Shown here one piece after another: positions 1-10,900 of a stretch of 64,000 bases of DNA. The notes under the pieces were generated by a model. The model saw nothing but the letters and a program-made list of their open reading frames with translations. It was not told where the DNA came from and did no database searches. The stretch's first letter is position 1. Every line of letters starts with the position of its first letter. A program made the position numbers and the translations under genes. Origin of the DNA: Setomelanomma holmii (Eukaryota > Ascomycota > Dothideomycetes > Pleosporales > Phaeosphaeriaceae); assembly GCA_010015745.1 (NCBI GenBank), contig ML978209.1, positions 1 through 64,000 on the forward strand, read 5' to 3'.

Positions 1-1032
1 GCCCTTAGTGATAGGAACAAGGCCTTGAGTCTTCATGAGATGGGTGGAGAGTTCCTTAGTATAGGAAGACGCGAGAGGCGAGAAACAAACCACATCAAGT
101 GGTTGAAGCGTATAGGTACTATAAGGTGGAAAGACAGCTACAAGTATCCTCCTCTTGAGGCAGAGAACCAGAAACTCATTAGTAACATGAGAGCCGTGGC
201 TATCTACAATGAGGAGTCTCCATTTCCTTCCTAGCCCTGCTTTTCTCTTCATGTAGCGGTCGAAAATCTGCTTAAGCTAGGCTAATCCCACGTCGTTATT
301 AGTCTATCCAGAGGGTGTTGAAGTGACAAGAACCTCATGCTTTCCTGCCTTAATATCCTCCACCCAAGTAGAGCGAACAGAGCAGTTCTTAGAGGCGTAG
401 ATAAGACCAGGAGGAAGAGTACTCCCATCAGCGCAGACTCCAGCCAGGACAGTTATCCACTCACGTGAGCCATCTTGAAAAAATTGAGTTACGTCTTCTG
501 ACTCCTACATCCTCTTACTAAAGATCCTCTTCTGCTTTCCTATTACCCTAATAGCGAAGCCCTTCTCATCTATATTGTACGTGTAGGCAGGCTCTACGTC
601 ATACTCTTTGATCTTCTCATAGAGAAGATCAAAATAGAGATCGTACTTTGCCTCAGAGTCAGCGTAGTGGCGTGCAGCGTCTATACCCTTAGTCCAGCGT
701 AAGATAAGATGGTCGTTGTTTTGGCTGATAAAGCGCGTCACCTAGCCATCTCCGACGTGCTCGTGAGCTATCTCCTCTCCAAATTCTTGCGTCATCTCTC
801 TAGTAGGTGGAAGGCCTTTCTTAGTAAGATCATTAATATACTCTACGAGCTCTGCCTCCTGGTGTAGGTTAAGCTTTTGTTTCTCGATCTTTCTAGCTGC
901 CATAGACTTCTGAGTGCCCTTGCATCTTTGCATCAACGTAGTTTGTGGAACATTGGATTTTTTAGCACACTCTGGGTACCACAAGCGTTCTCCTGGTTTG
1001 TGGGATTTCATAGCTGCAATCGCCTCGTCCAT
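1..1032 (-). mobile_element. pogo/Fot1-type DDE transposase, RIP-mutated and cut by the window edge
   Basis: The reading frame runs from an ATG at 1032 to the window start (344 codons) and is broken by four TAG codons at 742-744, 505-507, 304-306 and 277-279. The N-terminus has a psq/CENP-B-like helix-turn-helix (lysine-rich, with PQTTLMQR) followed by a second DNA-binding segment. The DDE core is recognisable: NIDEKG (first Asp), VDSHGSH (second Asp) and LQPLDV (third Asp). This is the layout of fungal Tc1/pogo cut-and-paste transposases. Three of the stops fall where the family has a conserved Trp: before VTRF, before TNNDVGLA, and after that block before LKQ. TGG-to-TAG there equals CCA-to-CTA on the plus strand, the CpA-to-TpA change typical of RIP. 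The copy cannot encode an active enzyme. Its 3' end and second terminal repeat lie outside the window. Confidence 0.88.
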
Positions 1033-1094
1033 AGCTGTTGTGGTGGTGGAGATATTACGCGTTGAAGTTGATCTGATTATCGTGTTATGATGTT

Positions 1095-1140
1095 GGGGTG
1101 GGTCGCTTCACCGAGCGGGTCACTTCGGCGATCGGCACTG
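1095..1140 (-). repeat. Terminal inverted repeat of the pogo-like element
   Basis: On the minus strand the element appears to begin with CAGTGCCGATCGCCGAAG at 1140, next to a TA at 1141-1142, as expected for Tc1/pogo elements that insert at TA. Inside the repeat the ten-base words GAAGTGACCC and GAAGCGACCC recur with a 17-base period and one mismatch, which looks like a duplicated transposase-binding site. The partner repeat is outside the window, so the inverted match cannot be confirmed here. Confidence 0.6.
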
Positions 1141-1142
1141 TA

Positions 1143-2180
1143 ATGACTACCGGTAAGCTAGCTACAACACCAAAAAATAATCGTAAAATCGCTATAACTG
1201 CTCTCAAACACCCCATTAAGGTCAACCTTAAAAGCTATATTGCTATATAATTATATAATATTAGTCAATCATCCAAACAAACTGAACAAATTTCAATCTT
1301 ACGTTTGATTTGTTTGTATGTTTCGATAGCTAGCGTTTAGTTTGTTTAGTTTGCTAATAGTCAAGCAATTCAAACAAACTATTCAAACGCGTCTGCTTGA
1401 TGACAAGTCTGCATATACCCTAGGCCACTTTGTGATTCATCTTGGCTTGGTACCGACTTGCGCTAGTCAACGTTTTCAGTCGCGCTCCTTACAAGAGAAG
1501 AACAATGATCAGACTACGGTCCAGTTCTCTGGTCGTCTGTTTGTTGTGATCCACGGACGAGGGATTCAGTATTCCAAAATTGCGGTCTGCAAAATTCAGT
1601 CTGCACAACGGCTCCGTCAACTTTGGCTCGCTTTGATCTACATCATCTCAAACGCCAATGGAACCATGCTGAATACTATGACAATGACTCACTACATATT
1701 CCACTGAAACATTTGAAGAACAGTGGACGAAGTGAGACCAAACGAGTTGCAAAGGGACAGCATTCCTAGGAGCTGCTCATCGGCCCGTTTCGAATATCTT
1801 TCGAGCAACGATGGTCTGAAAGACAATGGATTTGCAAGATTTATGGTTGCTATCTTCAACAAACCGTTCATTCCGTTTTGCTAAGTCGAGGTCGCCCACG
1901 GAACGATAATATGCTCAATCACAACTTCGCCTCTCTGGAACTTAGCTGGTTCCGCTGGGAAACTGGGCCCGCGCATAGCAAGTAAGGAGGGGTCTTGGTC
2001 GTCCTTGCGGCTCTCTGTGTTGAGAGTTTCCATGAATTTGCTCACAGAAATTTCATTTCGACCCGGCATTTTGTTTGCTGCCAATACATACGTTTCCTGT
2101 GTATATATTTACACCTCACCATCATTGGGGTCTTCCTTCTGCAACACCTCGAAAAACGAGAACCGAAAAGCCCGGGCAAT
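1143..2180. other. Non-coding stretch with AT-rich and AAACAAAC/GTTTGTTT repeats
   Basis: No convincing gene. Positions 1233-1265 are almost pure A/T. Positions 1269-1395 carry several AAACAAAC and GTTTGTTT words in both orientations, which could be a small decayed inverted-repeat element. The remaining short open frames lack domains and splice support. Confidence 0.4.
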
Positions 2181-2949
2181 ATGGACAACAAGCAACCAAG
2201 TGTATGAATAGTCGAGCATAGACATGTGAGTGCAGTCTGGTGAGTACAGCAGTACAGCTCAGCCGCCGTCGCCCCATTATGTCGTAGACGAGCTTGGCCA
2301 CCGTGAAAGCCCCGACACTTCAGACAACTCGACAACGGAACGGATCTTGCCGACTGAGGCTTTCCCCGAATCCTCTAGCAGTCCAACGAGCGAAGGCGAA
2401 TTGCAATCCGAACGGAATAAGACGACCGAACGCTTTGCGGTTGCCGCAAGCAGAGCAGATAGCACTTCAGACTCGGCGCTTGGAAAACGTGTTCCTCTGC
2501 CACAATGTCCTCTTCTCACCAAATCTATGCCTACGCAGTCTCCCTCCCAATCAACGAGTACACAGGATCGAGTCGAATGGCAGTCGTTGCAGAGATTTTC
2601 CGACGAAGATAGGGCTCTCAACCTTATCTACCACGAGCCATATAAGAAGGAGAACCATATCAGCCGCAGTCAGCAAGTCCTCGGGCTGAAATACGTCCAC
2701 GAGAAATACCACAGTCGAATATGCCGATCGCTTTGCCCATCGAGAGTCCCGGACTTCATTGATCAGGTATTCCCGTACTTCGACGACCCTGAAAAGGTAA
2801 TCAACCCACCTCCCGGAATAGATCCTAGTCTTCACCGCAATCCAAGAACCTACCTCAATCAGTACTGGCATTATCGGGCACGTCATGCGCGGAAAGAACA
2901 CACCCGCGAAAGTCAGATCAAGAGCAGCGATGAAGGTACATCAGATTGA
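2181..2949 (+). CDS. Hypothetical protein, 235 aa, no recognised family
   Basis: I do not recognise this gene. The long open frame has no ATG near its 5' end, so I propose a short first exon 2181-2201 (MDNKQPS), an intron 2202-2262 (GTATGA donor, CTCAG acceptor) and a second exon 2263-2949; this keeps phase and gives 235 residues. Residues up to about 110 are Ser/Thr/Pro-rich and probably disordered. The second half is richer in aromatic and charged residues (for example YHEPYKKENH, FPYFDDPEKV and RTYLNQYWHYRARHARK) and may fold. There is no signal peptide or membrane segment. It lies between a transposon and a P450 gene, in a stretch with few conserved genes, so it could be lineage-specific. 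The start is uncertain. Confidence 0.45.
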
Positions 2950-3811
2950 GACGACTGAAAGCATCACGGTCGACGCTGATATCTCTCCTGCGCAAATTCA
3001 CAAACCCCGGGAGGCCTCTTTTCCTATACGAAGGTGCTACCATTCTGGTGGTAGCGAGCAAATCCCATGGGGACATCTTTGCGCATGGGACGATCGTCAC
3101 AGAATGATCTTCTCTGGTACAAATCATGCTCATGGCAACTCGGCTATGTAGGTTGTGCTACTCGTGGTCGGCCACATTTTGGGATGCCTGCGATCACGGA
3201 TAGCTGTGCTGGTCAGAAGAAGTGCGATATGAACGTAGTCTACGTTAATAGGCGAGTAGATCAGGAGGAATGACAATGCTGCATAGCAAGACTTGACGGA
3301 AAAGATTTAGGACATGCCAGGGAGCGCTGACGCTGTGAAGAAGAAGGTGTGGAGCAGGATGGCAGATGGTCACTGCCCAGGCTGAACAGTCGGATGCGGA
3401 CAACTGCTTGGTGGTTCTTTCTCAGCTATTGCGTTCCATTAACGCCATGACAGGAAGCATTCCGGTTGTAGATCAGGTCCTCTTGTCTTGTCCAAATCGA
3501 ATTTATTGCTGCGAGTGCCTCAATCGTGCTACTGGTGGTAAGCTGGATTGGACTTCATGACGTAGTTACATGTCTCACCGATGAGCGTGAAATCAACGAC
3601 TTGGAGTGCCTGATTGAACGCGAGACTTCTTCCCAGCTAGTAGTCTGCGCAATCGTGCACTACAGCATGCTTGACCCGGAACTCCTAGCTACTGGGCCGC
3701 TCGTATATGGCCTCGAATCTAGAACTCCCCATTCATCCGTGATTTCACTTCACTGGCTGCTGGCAAACTGGTTGCTCAGCTGTACCGTCTGTCCATTTCA
3801 CTGATTGCGTC
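2950..3811. other. Intergenic, possible gene relic
   Basis: Short open frames at 3366-3560 and 3526-3804 are vaguely like the C-terminal part of fungal Zn2Cys6 regulators (a Leu-rich block followed by VDQVLLSCP), but there is no Cys6 cluster and no joinable gene model. I call no gene here. Confidence 0.3.
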
Positions 3812-5595
3812 TCATCGCTGCACAGTCTTCAAGTCAACCATGAGCGCCGGCTTTTCCCACAACGTGAACACTTTCTGATCACGCATCCACAGCGCACTTT
3901 GAGACTGAAGCGCAAGATCGAAAGTAAACAGGACCTTAGCAAGGATGAGGCGCATTTCCGCGTATGCAAGACTATTGGGACAATATTAGCGACCGGTAAC
4001 AAATGCATAAGAAATGACAAGAAATGTTGGTGGCGTCGACTTACTTCTTCCCCAAACAATTCCTCGGCCCAAAACTAAAAGGCTGCAAACTCTCCCTATT
4101 ATCATCCTTATACTCCTCCGCACCCATCCATCTTTCCGGCACAAATCTCTCAGGATCCTTGTAGTTACGCGTAGAATGGTTCATAGCATGTTGAGACACG
4201 TACACGCTCGTGCCTGCGGGGATGAAGTAGCCGGAAATATGGTCGCCGCCTACGGGCACGACGCGCGGGAAGCCGGTTGGTACAGGAGGATACATGCGCA
4301 GCGCTTCTTGTAAGCAGGCAATCATGTATTCAAGCTTGTTGACTTCTTCGATAGTGATTTCGGAGGCGGATGTGAAGCGTGAGCGGATTTCGTAGATGAG
4401 TTTGGAAAGCTTGTCTCGGTTGGCAAGCAGCAAGTACGTGACGCCGGACAAGATTGTGGCAGTGGTTTCCGACCCAGCGGCCAGGAAGAGAGTGGAGTTC
4501 GAGTCCATTTCATCCCGAGTCAAGGCTTTGGCTTCGATCTCCTGGCTCTTGGTGATGTATGAGAAGAAGTCGGGGCGATCGGTGCCCTTTTCGAGACGCC
4601 GCTCTACCTTGTCGTGCGCAAGCTTGAAGAACTCGAGACGCGCGGCGTTGATATTGGCAGTGTTCTTGAAGAGCGTTTTGAGCTTCTCGATGTATTGGAA
4701 CATGGGGTACTTGACGCGTGTCGATAGGAGGCCGATTGCTTTTACACTGGCGAAAACGAGCCGTATCCAGTGGTGCTCTTTGCTATCGCGCAGAGAGTAC
4801 AGAGGCTCACCGAATGTCAGATCACAGATTACGTCGAAGGTTGTGTAGTTGTACCATTGCATGATGTCCACAGCCTTCGACTCAGCTGCATGTTCGCCGA
4901 GGCGATGCACGAGTAGATCAACGTATTTCTGGATCAGCGGTTCCTGGTCACGCAAGGCCTTGTCGCTGAAAGCATGGGCTAAATTGCGTCGCACACGAGA
5001 GTGGTTCGCTTCATCAGCGGCGAGGAGAGACCAGGTTTTGTTGATGGGAATAGGAAACCATGCTAGATCCTTCAGATATGCACCAGTATTCTTGTATTTG
5101 CCTGTCCGGAAACCATAGATGTCGGGCCAGGCCGTCTCACCTGAGATGAATGATACCTCATTGGGCGCTATGCGCACTGCATCTCCGTATTGGTCGTGCA
5201 GCTGCTTGATCCAGGCTACCATGGAGCCATTGCGCATGTGCAGGGCATACGGAATGCCAGTGCTAGCAGCGAGTCGGGGTCCCGGTATATGCTTCAAAGG
5301 ATGGAGAAAGACATTATATACGAAGTTGTAGAGAATATATGCAGCGGACTGACGTTCATTAGTAGATGTTGTCTTGAGGTACGTGACTTTCCGCAGCAGA
5401 GTCAAACACCCAGGATGCTTCTCAGTGCGTCGTCCTTCGTGGAACGACCGCGTATACAAACCCAAAAGTACAACCTTGAACATAGTAACAAGTTGAAAGA
5501 TGCATCGAACTTACAAAGACAACGAAGAACCCAGCGATGCCGACTGGACTCAGGAATCGGAAATCTGTCGATGTCGAAGCTATTGAAGGCGCCAT
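3812..5595 (-). CDS. Cytochrome P450 monooxygenase
   Basis: Three exons (5595-5515, 5348-4045, 3971-3812) give 514 residues, the normal length for a fungal P450. Intron 1 (166 nt) has a GTAAGT donor and a TACTAAT branch site 12 bases before its CAG; intron 2 is 73 nt. The N-terminus carries a membrane anchor (about residues 17-45), then HPLKHIPGPRLAAS, the proline-rich hinge. The I-helix oxygen-binding motif AGSETT is at 318-323, ExxR (EALR) at 375-378, PERF at 426-429 and the haem loop FSFGPRNCLGK with Cys458. All catalytic landmarks are intact, so an active ER-bound enzyme using a cytochrome P450 reductase is likely. The sequence resembles the CYP58/CYP65-type secondary-metabolism clans, but the substrate cannot be read. 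No synthase, transporter or other tailoring gene adjoins it, so a metabolite cluster is not supported. Confidence 0.93.
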
Positions 5596-7058
5596 GATGT
5601 GCACTTAGGAACAAGTAGTTCAAAGAACCCAATGCTGTAGAAGTTCAGGAGACTTTGCAAAGGCCGAGGATTCATATAGATTCAGCCAACATCATCTAGC
5701 GCTGACGGACGATGAAACCTCGACCATCCGTGATCAGCGCACATTCTAACAAGGTTGTTATGATGTTTACTCAAGAATCAGCGTCACCTTAAAGCTGAAA
5801 TCAGCATCTTGGTGGGACACCAGAGCCGGCAACCAGTCGTTAGTCGTGGACGATCGAGCGCTTAGACCCGACTGGAAAGAACGCTCTGTGATCAGCATGA
5901 AACCCTCGTACACTGCCCCTCATACGGTGAGGTGGCTGTCGGCCGAGGCTTGAGAGCGCGCCCGCGAGACTGGTTGTACGTTATTAGTTGATGCATGAAG
6001 ACGTGAAACCGCCCGTTAGGGTTGCCTGTTTGGGAAAGCGGTTAATAATCAGCCTCGGATGACTTGTGGCGCTGGGATATATGTACACCTTCAGCCCACT
6101 CCCTTGCTGATGTTGTGCAGCTGTGCAAGGGTCCTGCAGATGCATCGTAATATGTTATGCGCGTGGTCTGGTCAATGCGGAGTAGTCTGCCGAGTGCGAA
6201 AAAGCCTGTCTCAGCATATTTCCGTCGGACGCAAACCCATGCGTGCAAATGCTCAGGTGGACTGCCACGTCTGGCAACGTCTCGCAAGATCCGAGTGGAC
6301 CTACGGAACATTGTGTGGATATCGATGCAAGCAAACCATCTTCATGCTATTGCGCCGACACCCATGGGTGTTCTCCTCATGACACACTGCACAGAATTGC
6401 ATTCCGAGGCTGTTTTGATGGCGATGATTGGTGCTGACTTCAGCACTAGACACGATGTGTTATACATCAAAGTCTGGCCTTGCTCCCATGCGATGAAGAA
6501 CAACACCCGTCCAGGTCGGGGCTACGGCCAGGCCATTCCGTTCGAAATCAACTCGACTGAATCCAGTCGTCTTGGCAGATTGTGAAGTCGTTGTGGTAGT
6601 AAATATCAGCATCGGGGTTGGCGAGAATGGATTGAAGAGTGAGCAAGGTGGGTTTAGAAGTGAAGGGAATGATTGCGGTGGAAATTGCTTCCTGCCGTTC
6701 GTACTGGGCCGTTCCACCCAATCGCCAGGAACACTGCCGAGACAATGATAAGCATTCACATGGAAGCGTGCCTCGATCTGGCAATGGGAGAGTCATGTTT
6801 GTCTTTCCATTATGGTCGACAACGGCTGTGTCCTATGCCTAGCCGTGGTATCCTATCGCTGTGTCTCGCTTGCAACGCCATAAAGTTATCCCTATACGTT
6901 CTTTCGACCAATGTCGACGTATCCCAAAGAAATTGCCGTGGGTGATTTGTGCGCGGAAAGCAAAAAGGCCAAGTGTAATCGCCGCCCTGGGTATTCGCAT
7001 GTTCGCATGTGTCCGCTTCAGGTTATAACGTCGGGTGTACGCATGCGCAGAATGTTGT
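5596..7058. other. Intergenic, no gene seen
   Basis: About 1.4 kb upstream of the P450 gene. Open frames here (for example 6157-6585 plus and 6460-6796 minus) are short, overlap each other on both strands and show no family motif or plausible splicing. It presumably holds the P450 promoter. Confidence 0.4.
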
Positions 7059-7450
7059 TCATCGAGATCTTGCGGTTGTTGTCCTAGTCAACATCAGTGG
7101 ACCAAATCGCGACAGGTCAGGTCTCGGAGAACTCACCCATCTTGTGCCGCGTTCCACGTCTTCACAAACGCTTTCTGCGTCCTATCCGCATAGTCCTCTA
7201 CGCTAATCTCCTTCACACCGACCTTTGCGCCATCCTTCGTGAACACGACATTCTTCTTCTCGAGTTTGTGGACGCCGCGCTCTGCGAGTTGGTTGGTGTA
7301 CAGGAAGATCTGGTAAAGGCGCATGAGTCAGTAAGCTGATCAAGAGAAAGTATGGAGACTTTCTGGGCTGCTTACCTGATATCCTACCCATGCGAAAGCA
7401 CCGACGACTGCAAAGAGGATTACAAGCGGTAGTAAGCTCGATGCGACCAT
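7059..7450 (-). CDS. Small conserved single-pass membrane protein, 90 aa
   Basis: Three exons (7450-7376, 7309-7137, 7083-7059) join in phase to 90 residues. Residues 4-24 (SSLLPLVILFAVVGAFAWVG) form one hydrophobic segment right at the N-terminus, followed by a short linker and a charged region with GVHKLEKKNVVFTKDGAKV, which I recognise as a motif conserved in small proteins of filamentous ascomycetes. The likely topology is a signal-anchor with the charged domain exposed on one side. I know of no assigned function. The two introns are 66 and 53 nt with canonical ends. The last exon adds only nine codons, so the C-terminus is the least certain part. The gene is transcribed in the same direction as GCN1 but lies about 480 bases downstream of it and is a separate unit. 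Confidence 0.75.
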
Positions 7451-7931
7451 CTTGGGTATGACGTAGTGAGCTAGACAGCTAAGTTGGTGTAGGCCTGGCA
7501 AGAAGGCGCGAAGTCCGGTGCAGTAAGGAGTGAAGGCTGAAAGAATCGGAGGAAGTCTCGATAAGCAGGTGTTGGTAAAAGTTGCCTCATGTGCCTGCAG
7601 GGTGGCTTGACACGTGAAACGGTCCGCTGCAGGCTCGTCTTGATTGCAGGGTGGTCTTGGCACGATCGGCGCGCGAATCACTTCAGGGTCCAACGGTCAT
7701 GATGTGCGAACAGGTGATTGGTGATGGCACACGCACAACTGCCCCTGGGAAGATGCTTTGATGGCATATTGTCGGTTTTGAAGCCCATTTTCCTTCGGAT
7801 GCATTGTTCAATGTTCGTGCTACTCATGAGCCAGGCTTTTCCCCATCCCACATGATGCTACTACTCCATGTGTCTGACTATTCTCTCAATTCTGGGCACC
7901 CTATCCCGGTTGAGACATCGATATATCGTCC
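7451..7931. other. Intergenic between GCN1 3' end and the small membrane-protein gene
   Basis: No gene is supported. The stretch should contain the promoter of the small membrane-protein gene and the 3' end of the GCN1 transcript. Confidence 0.4.
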
Positions 7932-10900
7932 TCAGTTCTCCCCAAAGACATCCCCTAGTTCCACCATGCCAACGCTCCAGATCTCGCGCTCATCTTCCAC
8001 CTCGTCACTACTCAATCCCAGACCTCCACTTCCACCTTCTGCTTCCTTCCGCTCGCGTGCCTGACCCGCAAGTCTCAATGCAACACGTTTGAAGTAATCA
8101 CCCATACTGCGCTGCTGGCCTGCTGATAGCGTCTTTCCTGGCCCAGCCATGTACTTGTCGAATACCGCAGTCTCTTCGTCAACGACAGAGAAGAGGGAAA
8201 GGAATGCAGCTTCAGCGCCGAGCTTGACAGGAATCACAGGGTCGCGCACGGATGCGAAGATCGGAGGGGTAAGAATGGGGATGTGTGGCCGAATGAGGTC
8301 GTTGTGCTCGCGTGCCACGGTACGAAGAACGACGAGCGAGAGACGTCGTGTGTCGACAGGGTGCCCTGGCTCGATGATGGGAGCAAGAGCTTCAAAAATC
8401 GGCTTAGTGTGGTCAAACGTCTTGTTGGTTTTCTCGCTGAGCAGGTATTTTCCAGCTGCTAGGACAGCATTGTCAGAGATGACGGGCTGGGAGTGGGCAA
8501 GACCTTGGCAAATGACGTGGATCGTATCGTCGGCAAAAGAGCCTGCGAAAGCTTCGGGTGCGTCGAGCAGAATAGCGTTCAGCGCGAGGATTGTGGCCTT
8601 GGTAAAGTGTGTTGTGAGGACCCGAGTTTTTAGTAGACCCGCAGCGATGTCTTCGGGTAGACAGCTGATAAGTGCACCGAGCAACCGAGCGTTTGTTATA
8701 GCCATAGCGTCTGGAATAAGTCAGCCTCTGCTTTTTGGGTTCACTGTGGATGCAATGTACTTACCATTCGAGTCATCGGATTCGTTGTCGATGAGACCCA
8801 AGATCGCGTTCCTGCTCGCCTCATTCATGTTCTTGCCAGCCTTGCTCACAACCTCAAACAGGGCCTTCAACATGGCTGTCTTGACAGCTTCATCGCTCGT
8901 CTTAGATCCGGTGACCAGCTCAGCGATGAGAGGATCGACTCTAGGTGTCAGCTTGATCAGTGTGCCGAGCGCCTTGGCTGCACGCGCCCGCAGGACATCA
9001 GAAGAAGTGTCCGCAAGTGACTTAGCAAAGGTTCGCTGCAGCTGGGGTAAGAAAGGCTTGAGGAAGGTCGGAATCTTCTCAAGCAAGTTGTTGAGGGTGA
9101 GAAGAATAGCTGCTTTGACATCTGTTGACCGCTCAGTGACGACACGAATGAGAGGTCCCGTGATCTGCGTGACGAAGGGCTGCAGCGCTTTGGCGCTTGT
9201 GCGGTCGATGATGTCGGAAATTGCCAAAGCAGCTTGTGTTCGCTGGTCAACCGATCCGTTCATCAAACCTTGCAGGAAGATAGGCAGGATAGCATTGATA
9301 CCCTTTGGTAGTGAGAAGCCTGGCAAGTCTGCACCAGCGACACCGACTTGGTTGAGTGTCTGGCGTGTAGAAATGACGAGCGATTCCATCTCCTCTTTGC
9401 GCAATCGCTTGGTTGTAAGCGTACTTAGAGCAGTCCATGCCGCCTTGACCACCTCTTTATCCCCGTCATCGAAGGAGATTAGGAGGGCACGGATAAGATC
9501 GGGGTAGTATCTCGAGAAGTCCTCTTCATACTCAGCAAAGAACTTGGCGAGATGCATGTCGGCTCGTGTACGTCGCCGCTCATCGTCGTGCTTTGACAAT
9601 GCAAGCATAACGCTCATGGCAGTATTTAGACCATCAAACTCATCGACAGAGAGGAGGACCTTGTCAAACGATGCCTCGAGCTCGGTGCGCAGATTTTCAT
9701 CCTTGCAAGCAATTGTGTTGTCCATGATGGTGTTGAGGATGTTGGGTAGGCGCCTAGTCATGGCAGAGCTTGCCACCTCAGCCAAGGAAGCGATAGCTCT
9801 TGCATTAAAGGCAGACATCGGCGAGGTGAGGAGTGTCGGAAGTAAGTTAGGTAGGATGACATTCGATCGTTGCTGGTCGGTGAGCAGAGTGAGAAGTGCT
9901 GAAAGGGCGTTCTGAGCATCATCTTCGCTGCGCAGGAGGTTAAGTAGATAAGGTAGAACCTGGTCGACAGACTTCTTGCCGAGGATTTGTTGCAGTGCAT
10001 CAAAGGCTTCTGCAGCTGCCTCTCGTACATCAGCATCAGGGTCGATGAGTGCAGTGCGGACCACCTGGATCAAAGTCTTCTCATAATCCTCGAGCTGCTC
10101 AGGTGATGCAGACGAGATGAGTTCGCGGAGTGCAATGCATATACCTTGCTTGGCATCGGTATCTGTTGTGTGCAAGCCCTCCTCCAGTGTTGGGAGCAAA
10201 GTTGCCAGCACGCCATCGCCAGCCTTCCGAATGAGCTCACCAAGGGCGTTGCCAGCAATGACCTTTTGCTCCATGTTTGAGCTTGCAAGGCGTCGGATGA
10301 TGAGTTGTGTGAGCGTAGGGACGAGTTCGCGAAGAGTGCGTGGAGTGGCCACCAATGCCTTCCAGACATTGATGGCGGCAGTGCGCACGAGACCGGAAGT
10401 ATCGCAACGGCAGATGTACAGCGCAGATAGAACCTTGTTGCGCTTCTCCTCTCCGAGAACCTCAAGGAGAGACTGGCCTGCTTCTTTGGCGCCTTCTTCA
10501 GCCTCCTCGTCCTCGACCTTGCCACTGATTCCTGTGAGATTGAAGAGAAGATCGCCAACAAGTTCCACGGAGCTGAGTCGAATGCGATGGCTGTCGTCTG
10601 CAAGGCCTCGCTCAAGTTCTGGTAGCAGGAGATCGATGGCTTTGGTGGCAAAGTTCTTGACCAACAGACGTCCAGCGCGCAAGGCTGTGTCCCGAATTGA
10701 CTCGACGTCGTCTGCAAGGCCCTCAAGAATAGGAGGAATGATCTTGCTGAGATAGTTGGCGAAGCTGTTTCCGAAGCAGGCAGGCAAGAAGATAAAGAGT
10801 GACATGAAGCCCTCGCGTACTGAAGCACGACTGCTTGCCACATTTTGCAAGATGCTGGGCAAGGTCTCCTCCAAGCGACCTGTTCCGAGACCTGCAAGTA

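Noticed and set aside
3366..3804. Possible C-terminal part of a Zn2Cys6 regulator near the P450 gene
   Set aside because: No Cys6 cluster or start is present and the resemblance is weak.
3812..7450. Secondary-metabolite cluster around the P450
   Set aside because: No polyketide, peptide or terpene synthase, transporter or regulator is nearby; neighbours are housekeeping genes.
8149..9507. Long plus-strand frame (452 codons) opposite GCN1
   Set aside because: It is antisense to strongly family-matched HEAT-repeat coding sequence and has no domain; the same holds for the minus-strand frame at 10070-11113.
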